Origin: Rhypophila decipiens
Lineage: Eukaryota; Ascomycota; Sordariomycetes; Sordariales; Naviculisporaceae
Assembly (NCBI GenBank): GCA_033297075.1
Contig: MU858068.1
Span: forward strand, 248,001 to 312,000
Length of the DNA: 64,000 nucleotides
Direction: 5' to 3'
Shown here: positions 34,959-46,512 of the stretch, piece after piece
Numbering within the stretch: the stretch's first letter is position 1
How the letters are laid out: the number at the start of each line of letters is the position of its first letter
The notes under the pieces: model-generated
Databases searched by the model: none
The model's input: the letters and a program-made list of their open reading frames with translations, nothing else
Told to the model about the DNA's origin: nothing
Made by a program: the position numbers and the translations under genes

Positions 34959-36005
34959 CTATCCCGAGCGATCCATCTGGCCTATGAATGACAATGTCTT
35001 GGGCTGAAAGGGCTGAAAGGCGCTCGTAAGTGCTGGAATCAGGTCATTGCTCGTTGGGTAGACCTGGGATTCCAAGTCGAATGACACGTCCGAGATACGG
35101 AGATTCTGCACCGATTGCAGAGCAGTGGAAAACTGGAGAATCATGTCGCGAACGAACTTGGCGTAGCGGTCAGGGTGGCGGCGAAAGTGAGCGTCCCGAC
35201 GAACGTGGGTGACCTGAAGTACAAGGGGTTCGAAAAAATTTTCCCAGCTGGAAGCCGACGGACAGGCCCTTGCCTTTCGCAAGAAAGCCCCTTGCGTGTC
35301 CCGATGAGTAGAAACGAACTCGACACTCCTAGCCCGTCGACCCGACATTTGAGCAATGGCGCCCGCTATAATGACAGGAAAGGGGCTGATGGCTCCCCTA
35401 TAGTAATCCCTTCGCTCGCAAAGGTCTCCTTGTCGTCGAAAATGCTCGACGTAGAGAGTGTACGCCCTCCGTGTATTCACCACGACCACTCTCTCGAACT
35501 TGGAGCAAGCGAGTAATCTCTCTTTGTTTAGGCCTCCCCAGCTCACGGCCCTGTTTTGTAGCCTCTTGCTAATTTCCATGGCTTGCCTGACTGTCGGATC
35601 GCGTCCATTGCAGCTGTAAACACCGTTGGACCTGGTGTCATCTCCCATGATTGCCCCCAAGCACCGTTGAAAAAAACAAGGATGCGGAAGACGAGGAGAG
35701 AAAACGTCAAGCATAATCTTTATGCTGCGAATGCCTCGGCTGATGAGTGGATGATTCGAGACGTGCCGAAGACGGTCGATGGAGGACTGCCGAAAGTCTA
35801 TTCGGATAGACGGAATCAGGAGGGGACTAGAGATTCTATAAAATTGACGGCATGTCAGCCGCAAGCTCTGAATGGTTCGGATATGTTCGGGGACAGGGTG
35901 TCGGTTTCGGTCACCCCTGTCAGATGATGACGGTTGTCCGCATACCTCGAAGATGAGAAGGAGAAGCTCCTCCGGGAGGCGGGCTAATAGAGAGCCTTGG
36001 CTCAT
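34959..36005 (-). CDS. F-box-like protein, hypothetical
   Basis: Intronless frame of 348 aa. The N-terminus reads L-A-R-L-P-E-E-L-L-L-L-I-F-E, followed by R-L-T-C-R-Q-F-Y-R-I-S-S-P-L-L, the pattern of an F-box helix trio. F-box proteins bring substrates to SCF ubiquitin ligases through Skp1. The rest is charged with scattered leucines (L-R-I-S-D-V-S-F near the end) and no repeat that I can name. The gene could be a member of the large lineage-specific F-box sets of fungi. No introns are needed; a 28-nt GT...AG segment near 35940 is too short to be one. Confidence 0.65.
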   Translation of the reverse strand: MSQGSLLARLPEELLLLIFEVCGQPSSSDRGDRNRHPVPEHIRTIQSLRLTCRQFYRISSPLLIPSIRIDFRQSSIDRLRHVSNHPLISRGIRSIKIMLDVFSPRLPHPCFFQRCLGAIMGDDTRSNGVYSCNGRDPTVRQAMEISKRLQNRAVSWGGLNKERLLACSKFERVVVVNTRRAYTLYVEHFRRQGDLCERRDYYRGAISPFPVIIAGAIAQMSGRRARSVEFVSTHRDTQGAFLRKARACPSASSWENFFEPLVLQVTHVRRDAHFRRHPDRYAKFVRDMILQFSTALQSVQNLRISDVSFDLESQVYPTSNDLIPALTSAFQPFQPKTLSFIGQMDRSG

Positions 36006-36215
36006 CTTTGATGGTATCTGTAGGTTGGTGTTGTCTGGTGGTCAGAATTGAAGAGTGAAGAAATGAGTGTGTGAAATCAAGGATTGTGGGAGGGGAACCG
36101 AGCTTCTTATACCGCCTGGACCAGCCCTTAAAGTTTGGGAGGTGGTGGCAAATCTAAGTATGGAACATGGAAATTTGACCTCCACACCAATATTTTCAGT
36201 AAAGTCTAAATCTAG

Positions 36216-37584
36216 TTAAAGCTCCTCGTGCTCTCTCCCTTTAGCAGCCGGATCCTCCCAAGCCTTCACCTTGCCGTCGATAACATCGTCGAGAAACCTT
36301 TCCACCTGTGCAGCTGTAGGCAACTTGGCCAGAGACTTTTTGTAATGAAACTTGTCTCCCGTGTTGGTGTTCTCCAGCACCAAGCCGGTCTTGGATCCGG
36401 CCTTGAGACCCAAGATGGATGGCATATCCGGGTATTCGGTCACGTCGGTGATGGTGAAGTGGAGGAAGTCGGCATATTTCTTTGCCAAGGGACGGATCTC
36501 TTTGCGGAATGCCTCTTTGGTTTCCTCAGAGGAGGCAAAGAAGTGAACCAGAGATTTTTGAGACTAACACAACATGGGAATACTGATCAGTACCAAATTG
36601 GCCAGACTTGGATGCAGAAAAAACTTACTGCGGTGTATTCAGCCTCATTCCTCCTTGTGAGCTCAGGAATTAGGGGGTCAGAACAAAGCTTGACAAACGA
36701 CTCGAGCGCGTCGACCGTGGCAACATCCAGAGTCTCGTGCTTTGTGTCGTCAATGTTGTTGTAACACGTCATCGAGGACTTCTTCTTTCCACTCGTTGAC
36801 GACAGGATGAAGCTGTAACGATCCCGATAGGTCTTGGCCAGCGCCTTGAACCGATCCCAAAAGTCCCAGTCCTCTGCTCGGAGATGGGCCATGATGACCA
36901 CTGCGTCTATTGCGCTCAGAGACTCGATATTGTCGTCGTTTACCTCTATCTCGAGAGGTTGTGGCGCAAGGATGCGATGGAGGAACATTGCCATGCTGTT
37001 GGAGGTGAGTGGCCTGCTTATCGAATGACAATGTGTGCAGCATATGAACATACCTCTTGGCCTTGCGCTCGCCCCTATACCTGTCCATTCTTCCATCACG
37101 ATGGTATACCCGGATTGTAGGAAACGAGGTAACGTCCAGCTCTTTGCAGAACTTGAGATGCTCAGTACAGTCAAAGCTGACAATGTTCGGGTCCTTCTCT
37201 GACTTTTGCGTGGCGAGCCATTCTTTCTCCAATGCTTTGCTTTCATCCCTGGCTGATGGTTAGTGAACAAGTCATTCACTCAGGTTACTGGAACTGAAGC
37301 ATCATACTGGGTTGGCTAGCATAGTGAGCCACGAATTGTCAGCATCTTACTCTTATGTCTGAGTCGGGATGTCTTACATATACAACTTCATTCGGAGACT
37401 AATGTTAGCTTGAGCGACTGATGTAGTTCCGACATTGGTAGCTAGAGGAAAACTTACAAGCTACGTAAACATAAGCACTCGAATCCAATGCTTCCTGAAG
37501 ATCCGTTTGGCTGACGTGGTTCCACGCACACACGGATGAGGTTCCTAATGTCAGGAGTGCAAGCAATAAACCAGAGCGCTTCAT
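36216..37584 (-). CDS. PDI-like thioredoxin-fold ER protein lacking CxxC
   Basis: The signal peptide starts at 37584 (M-K-R-S-G-L-L-L-A-L-L-T-L-G). The first exon probably ends at 37458 (donor GTAAGT). One or two very small exons between 37400 and 37280 (one with S-P-N-E-V-V-Y) could not be fixed. The exon ending at 37054 carries E-K-E-W-L-A-T-Q-K and a thioredoxin core with the cis-proline T-S-F-P-T-I-R-V-Y. Exons 36995-36629 and 36563-36216 are secure and carry a second thioredoxin-like unit. No C-x-x-C is seen in either unit, so oxidoreductase activity is unlikely. The protein ends R-E-H-E-E-L, similar to HDEL-type ER retrieval signals. A chaperone or client-binding PDI relative in the ER lumen is the best guess. 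Confidence 0.75.
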
Positions 37585-38032
37585 CTTGACTTGAGGGTGG
37601 TTTGAACAAGTTGTGTCGACAACTTCCAATTCTACCAGCGGTATCAATGATATCGCCAAAAGAACAGCTTGTCGTATCCTTCCCTGCATGGAAGATGCAT
37701 AGAAGAAGCATTTAGCCGCACCATCAACATGATGTGACATGGCATTGGATTTGGGCGTCTTGTCCCTCAGCCGGCTAATACCTTCATGTTGGACATGCAA
37801 GCAGAGGGCTGGACAGGGATAAAATCCGGGGTAAAAAGCTCCGACTTGACGGTTCATGGACATGTCGTCGTGTCGTGTTAGATGTATTGCCGATGATCGG
37901 GACATGTGGCTATCTGTGTGTTAATCCTACAAGGGCAGTCATTCACGATCGCCTCTTTGAACTTCTGATGTCGACCTAGAGACACATGCAGCTATCGTCA
38001 ACGGCGAAAGACCCGAATAAAAAAAGAACAAA
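37585..38032. other. divergent promoter region
   Basis: Shared 5' region of the PDI-like gene (minus) and the prolyl-hydroxylase-like gene (plus). Both code for secretory-pathway proteins. No gene seen. Confidence 0.5.
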
Positions 38033-38944
38033 ATGCGCCCCGTCATATCCCTCCTCGCATTGACGCTTCCCAGTCTGGCCAGCAGCAGCTCTGGCCCAGA
38101 CTCGGGCTCCCAAGTCCCCATCACCCAGTCCAGCTCGGACGAATACGTCTGCCAACACCCACCATACAAGATCCAGCTCGTCTCTTCCTCGCCTCTAGTA
38201 ATCTACATCAAGGACTTTCTCACCAAAGCCGAGCGCGACCACCTAAGAGAAGTGAGGTGAGTATATTTTGGTTTTCCCCCGTCACCTCTTACCATTGAAA
38301 TAAGTTCCTAACAGGTCTCTCACACAAACAGCAAGTCAACCTTCCGACGCTCCGCAGTCTCTCACAACTCGGGCTCCTCCTCCTCGCACCGCACCTCCAA
38401 ATCGACCTACCTAAAATCAGCCGACGACCCGATAGTCCAATGCATCGAGTCCCGCGCACTCCTCTTCCAAGGCCACGACGTCCTCCCCTCGCAACTTGAG
38501 CCTCTCCAATTAGTCAGATACACCTCCCAGAAAGAGTACTACCGTCTGCACACAGACTGGTTCGACCACAACGACGCCTACAAACTCGCCATCAACGGTG
38601 GCAACCGAATCTCGAGCTTCTTCGCCTACGTCTATGTGCGGAATGATACCACAGGGGGAGGGACCAATTTCCCGCTGATCAACCCGCCCAGGGACGAGAA
38701 ATGGTGTGATGTGCTGGATTGTGATGAGCCTTGGGAGAAGGGGGTGACGTTCCGACCGGTGGAAGGGAATGCGATATACTGGGAGAATATGTACCCAGAT
38801 GGAAGTGGAAAAGGCGATCATAGGACTGTGCATGCTGGATTGCCTGTTACGAGCGGGGACAAGATTGGGATGAATATCTGGACTAGACAGGTCCCTATTG
38901 GGGAGGATGCTAGGGCTGCGTTTGACGAGTATCCTGATCTTTGA
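38033..38944 (+). CDS. prolyl 4-hydroxylase-like 2OG-Fe(II) dioxygenase
   Basis: Two exons (38033-38256, 38332-38944; donor GTGAGT) give 278 aa. The signal peptide is M-R-P-V-I-S-L-L-A-L-T-L-P-S-L-A. The P4Hc fold is recognised by Y-I-K-D-F-L-T-K-A-E-R and the double-stranded beta-helix. The iron ligands are the H-T-D motif in Y-Y-R-L-H-T-D-W-F-D and the distal His in R-T-V-H-A-G. The 2-oxoglutarate-binding Lys is in G-D-K-I-G-M-N-I-W. All catalytic residues appear intact, so it is probably active. Fungi lack collagen, so substrates are unknown; proline-rich cell-wall or secreted proteins are possible. It shares a 450-base promoter with the PDI-like gene. In animals, PDI is the beta subunit of prolyl 4-hydroxylase, a suggestive pairing only. 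Confidence 0.9.
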
Positions 38945-39219
38945 ACGTGCATGACGAGGAAAGGGTAGGTGATGGGTATTACATGTAGTAAAAGAAAACA
39001 ATACTTCAATTCTGCGCCTTTGGCAGCAGGAGCGTGCGTGATATGTACATATAGGTACCCAAGTAGATACAAATAGTCGAGGTAACCGTTGTTGGGTGAA
39101 GGAACCATGTTCACTGCAACTCGCCTGACGAATCCCTCCTCCCACTAACGCCAATAAAAGACAGCCAAAACAGAACGCGACAAGACATGTACAGTTCATA
39201 GGCAATCACAGTCGCCCAG

Positions 39220-41919
39220 TCATGTCTCGACAAGACCAGCTCCGACACCTGCCTGGCCAACTGGAAGCTCCGGCGCCGGTATGGCAGGGATGGGAGGCGT
39301 GCAGCCCATTTCCGGGCCAGCAACCCCAAACATTTCGGCATCGGGCGGAGAAGGCGGTGGCGGTTCCGGATTCCTCTGTAGACCCAAGCCCGTCAACAAC
39401 ATGGCCGCACTGGAATCGTCCATAGAATACGGTAATGTCTGGGCCAGAGAAGCTAGGTCATAGTGGGCACCGGCCAAGTCACGCGCAGCAGTCAGGCTGC
39501 GGAGCAATCGTGAAGCCTCGGCAGCGTCGGGATGGCTCGCACCCATAGACGCCAGCTGCAGCGAACCAATGGTGACCAGGTCAGCGGGTTCCGAAGTGAA
39601 CAATGGCAGCATTGTATCCGAGATTGGTTCGGAACAAGACGACGTCTTTTCTGGTGCTGAGCTCGACAGGCTCGTAGGATCGCTTGTGCAGGACAGATCC
39701 GACGCTGACAAGACCGATGGGCGGCGGCGGGGCGCTACCACATCCACAGCTGGGGAAGACGGCGTCTGGGTTCCAGGTGGGAAAATGTTGAGATTCCTTG
39801 GCGAGTCGGTGTTGGTTGGCGTGATTCCAATGGCAGGGGATTCCGCAAGGCCTGCTTGTTGAGGAGTGGGACACGGAGTCTCGGTTGTCAGCGTCAGCTG
39901 GTACAGAACAGCAGCGTAGACCATGTGTGGGAGCAACGATGGCAGCTGGGCAAGAGAGTAGCGAGTTTGGTAAGTGCTCGTGATGAATATGATGGCCTCG
40001 GACGACTGGCGACAGATGGCCTGGGCCGTGGCTCCATGTCGCAACCTCGGCGGTGTCCCGTCCTTCAGACTAGCTGTCGTCTTGACAAAAGGACGCAATA
40101 GACAGAGCAGGCAGTAATGATACCATGTCCTAGCGGAGAAGCGTGTCGGATCAGCAAACCTCCTAGGGTGAGGTCACAAACAAGACGGGCAGACGACTTA
40201 CTGGGCAAACAAGAGATCGGGAGAGCTGTCAATATCCACTCCGAGGGACTCACTAAACTGGGAGTAGTAGTCCAGACACTTTCCGTATGCGTTCTCCAGG
40301 TCCTCGGCCGTCATGGCTCTGGAGAAGTTGTACGAGGCAAAGGTGTGAACTACCTCGGTGACCTCGAACAGAAACCTTGCGATCGGGTGGCAGTATTGTA
40401 GCTCTGCAAAGAATTGCATCTGAAGCGATATCCCTAGACGTTATATGTAAGCCAACATTACAGACTTAAACAATGAACATGTGTCTCACCTCGCTCGACG
40501 CGAACTTCCGGGACGTCTTGGCCTTGGATTTCGGGAAAGGATTGCAACTTCATAAACAACGGACCCGTGTTTGGTTCCAAACGGCCTGTGGCGAGACGTA
40601 ATAACCTATTGGCAGTGCACATGATCAGAAGCTGGTCGACATCGACATTGCAAGGCCACTCACCTGATGAGGGAAAATCCTCCACAAAACGCGGCTGCTC
40701 TAACTGTCCTGAAATCCCTATCCGTCTCCTCCGTCTGCTGCTTCGTTTGAAGCATAAGATGAATAGAGGCCCTGACAGACTCCCAGGCGAGTTCCCAAGC
40801 TGCATCATCATTGCCCTGGCTGACCTCGGTCAAGGCCAGCACGCCGAGTGCCTGTATGCTTGGGAGGCTGACATGGTTAGGTTCCAGTGACAGCAGTCGT
40901 TTCGCCTCGCCAAGAAAGGCATCACCAAAAGTAATTCTAGATACAAGCTGGGAGTTGGCGTCGAAAAACTTGCAGGCCCTGCCGAGAATGGCATTCACCA
41001 AGGCCTGCGAGCAGAACCGTGTGTTCCCTTCTCGAAAGTCTTTCATGAACTGCGCTTCCGGGACAAGACAAAGTGAGGTTGAGCACCCCGAGAAGAAGCG
41101 ACCAAAGAGCCGCTGAACAAGACGCGTATCCGACACCACGCTGGTCCATGTTCGAACAATCTGCTCCGTCAGGGCACCTTGGCCTGCTTCTTGTTCGGGA
41201 GTAAAGTAATTCATCGGTGTCGCCGCAATACTCGGTCTCTGTCTCATGAACTCAGAAGGCGGCGGTGGATAAACAAGACTGTGGTTCCGGAATGGCAGCC
41301 GATTCGCCGAAGCAAGGTCGCCCGAGAAGCTGGTTCGCGGCGTGGTGTCGAACGAGCCAAAGGGCTGACTGAAGTTGTGATTGCTCAAGCTCCCAAAGCT
41401 CCGAGTTCGGAACCTCGTAGAGCTGGATGTATCAGAATGGAGCGATCCTTGTATGCGAAAGGGAGAGGCTGTATATGTGGGAGTATCGTCGAGCTGGCCC
41501 GTGTCGGCGAGACATTGGGATGGTCTCCTGGAAATGCATGGAACATCCTTCATGGAATAGATCCAATCAGCAATGTCGTCAGGAGACTCGTCGCTGCGTA
41601 GTCGTTCCAAAACAGCTTCCCATTGCTTTGGGTCGTTGTTGGTCAAGGCCCGAATGAGTGCAAAGCCTTGTCGTTGTTCGTTCCGTAGCCGCTCAATCTC
41701 GGATCTCAGGTGGTCTTTTGTTCGCCACTTTTTGTCCTCGTAGGCGCATTCTTCTCCACGAGATCTGCACCTGCGGCATGGCATTTGACCATCGCACTGA
41801 TTCCTTGATTAGCACTAGAACCTGTGACAAGTCGGATCATCACAAGCAAACCATACCTTGGTCCTCTTCTTGCGACATACAAGACATGCATTTGGGGTAA
41901 GATGTTGCCTGGGCATCAT
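39220..41919 (-). CDS. Zn(II)2Cys6 transcription factor
   Basis: Five exons (41919-41857, 41796-40664, 40605-40490, 40433-40202, 40129-39220) give 817 aa in one frame. The zinc cluster is split by intron 1 and fits C-x2-C-x6-C-x5-C-x2-C-x6-C exactly: [11 protein letters not shown], then [18 protein letters not shown] linker and short coiled coil follow ([12 protein letters not shown]). The middle homology region, with V-N-A-I-L-G-R-A-C and [10 protein letters not shown], is typical of fungal regulators. The C-terminus is proline/serine-rich, a likely activation domain. It carries two adjacent start codons (41919 and 41916). Targets unknown. No biosynthetic cluster surrounds it. Confidence 0.92.
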
Positions 41920-44013
41920 GGCACACTTCCTGCTGTCAAGCCCGATATCCGCTGGTCTTCCGAGGACGGGATGCTCTGTGTCCAACGTTTAGGATTGTGT
42001 GGCATTGGTTGTGCCGATCCTGGTTTGCTACCTATCCGGAGATCTAGATACGCACAGGTTCAACCAACTGACCTGGGCGAGTTGGCCCCCATTGATAGAG
42101 ATGCACGCTCACAAGCCAATGCCTGACTGAGGGTTGTGGCGAGTGAAGGAGGTCGGTGAGGAACAAAGAGTGCAGAAGGGTCTTGGGCCGAAGCTAGCAA
42201 GGTAATAATATGCCAATCGTCACTCACTGCCACACAGCCACAGCGCAGGATTTGAGATGAGGCGAGACAAGAGGGGATTGGATTAGGACGAGAAGGCCTT
42301 CTCGGAAACTGAGCAGCACTGATAACAGGATGTCACAAATGGCCTTGTTGAGGGGGGGAACTGGCAAGCCCATTGACAACAACAAATGCACAAACAAGGC
42401 GAGGCGCTCCATGTGCGGAGAAGAGATGGATGGCTCTGACTGATGACACCCATACGGCCCTGGCTAGGTCCGAACTGAGTTGGCCATCTGTGACACCATG
42501 GGCACGAGCCGCCATCCATTTCGATAGAGGGGGCAAGGATGAGCTCAGCAAAACCAGAGCCAGGATGCCAGTAAATGACGATATCTGTAAAGATTTCGCA
42601 TCCTCTGGGAAATAAGCGGCAGGGCATCCACGGCATCTTGGCGACAGTCCCATTGAAAGAAATGGTGATGGACGCGCAGTCAGTCTTGTTCCTGAGAAGA
42701 ACATGATGGATATTCATGAAGGGGGTATCAAAGGATTGGAAAATGGGCTGTTGAAAATCTAGAGGAACTCTAGATGTTCGTGGCGAAGGAGACCGTGTAG
42801 AATATAATAGGAAGAACGATGAAAACCAAAAAGTCATAAAGCAAGCCCATCATGTCCATGCGTGTTTGGTCTGGCTCTGCCGAGTGGAGAGGCAGAAGAA
42901 TGTGAGATCCATCAGATGGTTCAAAGCCAGTACAACTACCGGTATCCCGGTAGATGAACAAGGCTCGGAAAGTTACGCGTCAGAGTTGTCTGTGCTAATG
43001 TACGGAGTGATTACAAAAGACAGAGCGGGAGAAGCCCGAGCGAGCTGTCAAACATTTGGCCGAGGGGGGAAGAGTGCGAAGACGCAGAACAACACTCTTT
43101 CCGTGTTCAGGCCAAAAGATTTTGCAACCTCGATGTCCGAACTTATTGAGAGCCATCACGATCTGAGCATGATGCATGGATTGGATGACAAGATGGGTAA
43201 AGCGACATTGCGAACTGCTTGTGTCATCGACTCAAATGAGATCCCATGACTTGACGAGACTTCTGGTTCGAACTGACGATGCAGGAGAGTGAGGTGAACA
43301 TGGCGTAGATGTGTCTGCAGCATATGTAGACAGTTTCTGGGCACTTGATCAGGGAGTGTCGTGGGTAAGTTTAGGAGTCAGGAGAGGCATCTTCCTGGTT
43401 GATATCATGCGGGGAAAAGGGATAAAGGTGAGAATTTGCCCGGCAAAGCGGCAACGGGCTCACGAAGAAGTGATAAAAGGATGTGGGTGTGCTGCGTAAC
43501 TATTCTGGAATAACAGCGTCAGTTTTTCGTTCTCGGCCGATTCTCATCGTGAGCGGCTCGCGGGAAAGGAGACGGGTCGAGAAAACTGCGAGACAAACTC
43601 TGATAGAATGTGAGGAGCGTGACGACGGAAATGGATTGGGAGATTTGGCAACATATTATTGCTTCAAGTCAAGGGTTGGAAAATGCGGGTGGCTGGAGGA
43701 AAGAAAGAGCGTCATCAATGGGGTGATATCAGAATGACGATGAGGTTCAATTGAAGATGGCCCGGGAGATGGAACGCGAGACGTGATTGTTGAGGGCGCG
43801 AGAGATGAGCGATCTCACGTGAGAGAACTCGGGCCCTGAAGAGCCCCCCACTGCCCCCAGACCGGCCCCACTTATCCTCTCTGCCGGCCGGCAACCAGCA
43901 GCAGCTCTGAATATGGGCCTTGGCGCTTTCGAGAATATCGCGACAAAGTCAACGACACTTTGCATTGTCCACTCCGCTCTCCTTCACAGCCCGCCCTCAC
44001 CAGTTTGCCCAAT
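41920..44013. other. 2.1-kb upstream region of the transcription factor
   Basis: No gene supported. Small open frames (minus 42837-42283, plus 42866-43249) lack domains and consistent codon bias. A length this great before a regulator fits a long promoter and 5' UTR, possibly with uORFs. Confidence 0.45.
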
Positions 44014-44474
44014 ATGCAGCCTACGCGCTTTCTCCTCAAAAACAGATCAGTGTGGAAAGGTAAAGGGAGCTCCAGTTTACCCCTTTTTTGCTGAGTCCGA
44101 AGCTTTGCGACATCCAAACCCATGACAAGATCTGTTTTTTGCCCTCAGCCTCTGCTAACAGTATGCGGTTGAACAGGGCCACATATCGTCCCTCTCCCGA
44201 TTGTTCGACCCGAGGCTGGCAAGAAGATTGCGCCTATCCGAACCCAAGCGCGATCAGCCACCATCCTCCCCAACTTTGTCGGTCTCAAGTTCCAAATACA
44301 CAATGGCAAGGTCTACCACGACGTGACCATCACAGAGGACATGGTTGGACATAAGCTGGGTGAATTTGCGCAGTATGGGTTTCTCGCCCCTTAGTGTGCA
44401 TTCGCTGGTTCATGGGACTAATTGCGGTTGATCCAATTTATAGGACACGGAAACCCTTCATCTGGAAGAGATAA
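44014..44474 (+). CDS. RSM19: mitochondrial small-subunit ribosomal protein uS19m
   Basis: Three exons (44014-44059, 44177-44372, 44444-44474) give 90 aa, starting [17 protein letters not shown]. The S19 core is clear: [25 protein letters not shown], then the signature [24 protein letters not shown] and a basic end K-P-F-I-W-K-R. It is imported into mitochondria and binds the 3' domain of 15S rRNA in the head of the small subunit. The start lies at the only ATG that keeps the donor phase; the last exon codes only 10 residues. Confidence 0.95.
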
Positions 44475-45093
44475 TGCGGCTCCCCGACCTGTATATCGAC
44501 GGCGAGCATATATCGAGCGTTTTGTATTTATCTGGCGTTTTTTTCGTTCATCTAGGGCGGTAGAGGGCGGTTGGGCATATATCATCGGCCGTGTACTTGT
44601 ACAAGGAGAAGCTGTAACATCAATAGATTTTGGCTGGAGATTCAGTTGGCGAAGTGGCATGATAATTGGTGACCGATTGCTGGCCCAGTATGGAGAGCGA
44701 ATTAGGCATGCTACCAGCCGTAAGGCAGATGAATGTTGTAGGAAGGAGGTTCGTATTCTGATTTCTAGGAGTGGCACCCAGGACCGTCATGAATGCCACG
44801 ACCAAGGCTTCAAATGAGTATCAAGGTATAATGAAATCGTGCATACATTTCATTAGATCGAATTATATTCGCTGCTGGTTTAAAAGAAGAAAACAGATGT
44901 TGTCAATTTTGCCGTCATTGCGGAAACCACGCCAAACGCCATACCAGCCTGTTCAGTCCTCGACGCCTTTATACCAACCCAATCAACCCATCCAGAACAG
45001 CGCCGATGCAATACGTAAATAGAAATGAAACGCCCTCGAGAATAATAGTTCGCCCCAACAACGGATAACCCAAGACGCCCAAAACAAAACCCC
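44475..45093. other. intergenic region between convergent genes
   Basis: 3' regions of RSM19 and TAF10. Open frames present but unsupported. Confidence 0.45.
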
Positions 45094-45941
<848 letters not shown>

Positions 45942-46512
45942 CGTCTTGTGTCACCCGCTGCTTCTAACTTTTGCTCTTTTGATTCGCCCTCGTGGTTGAT
46001 AACAAACGCAGCTGGAAGGCGCGATTGATTGATAAATCGTGATTCGATAAGACTGGTTGTCGGCTTGCAGGGCGGAAAGCCAAGAAATGCCGTCCCACAC
46101 GAGTGTGTCGTGCACGATGTCTGAAGATGACTGGTAATTCTTCAACAGGCTGCAGTCGGATCTTTACCCAAGACTGTTAGTGGCCTGACGGAGGTTGGTG
46201 GGGTCACGTGGGTCAGGGTCTCCAGGGTTTCTCGATTTGGGGAAGCTAATCATAGATGCGTCACTGTGGGGTCAAATAGTGGTTAAGGCCCGCGGCCCGC
46301 CCTTATTCACGGCTACAGTCATTAGAGTGTTGACATTTACGAGTACAAATCCCAGCTGGCTGTGATATCGTACTTGATCTTGGGATTAGATATAGTACGT
46401 AGTTACAAGGCGAGCTAAGGCCTTTTGCTCATGAGTGCACAGTCACAGAGCGCTACATCTAAGAAAGAAACAACGTGCATCCCTTTTTCCACGTCTCAGT
46501 CCTCAACTTTTT
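45942..46512. other. intergenic region
   Basis: TAF10 promoter and MRE11 3' flank. No gene seen. Confidence 0.5.

Noticed and set aside
35912..35945. GT...AG pair in the F-box gene
   Set aside because: At 28 nt it is too short for a fungal intron, and the uninterrupted frame is already consistent.
39569..40101. Plus open frames opposite the Zn2Cys6 C-terminus
   Set aside because: Antisense shadows of a well supported spliced gene.
42283..42837. 184-aa minus open frame upstream of the Zn2Cys6 gene
   Set aside because: Cysteine- and tryptophan-rich random-looking composition, no family features; probably leader or promoter DNA.
39220..44474. Idea of a secondary-metabolite cluster around the Zn2Cys6 gene
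   Set aside because: No PKS, NRPS, terpene synthase or P450 genes; neighbours are housekeeping genes (RSM19, TAF10, MRE11).
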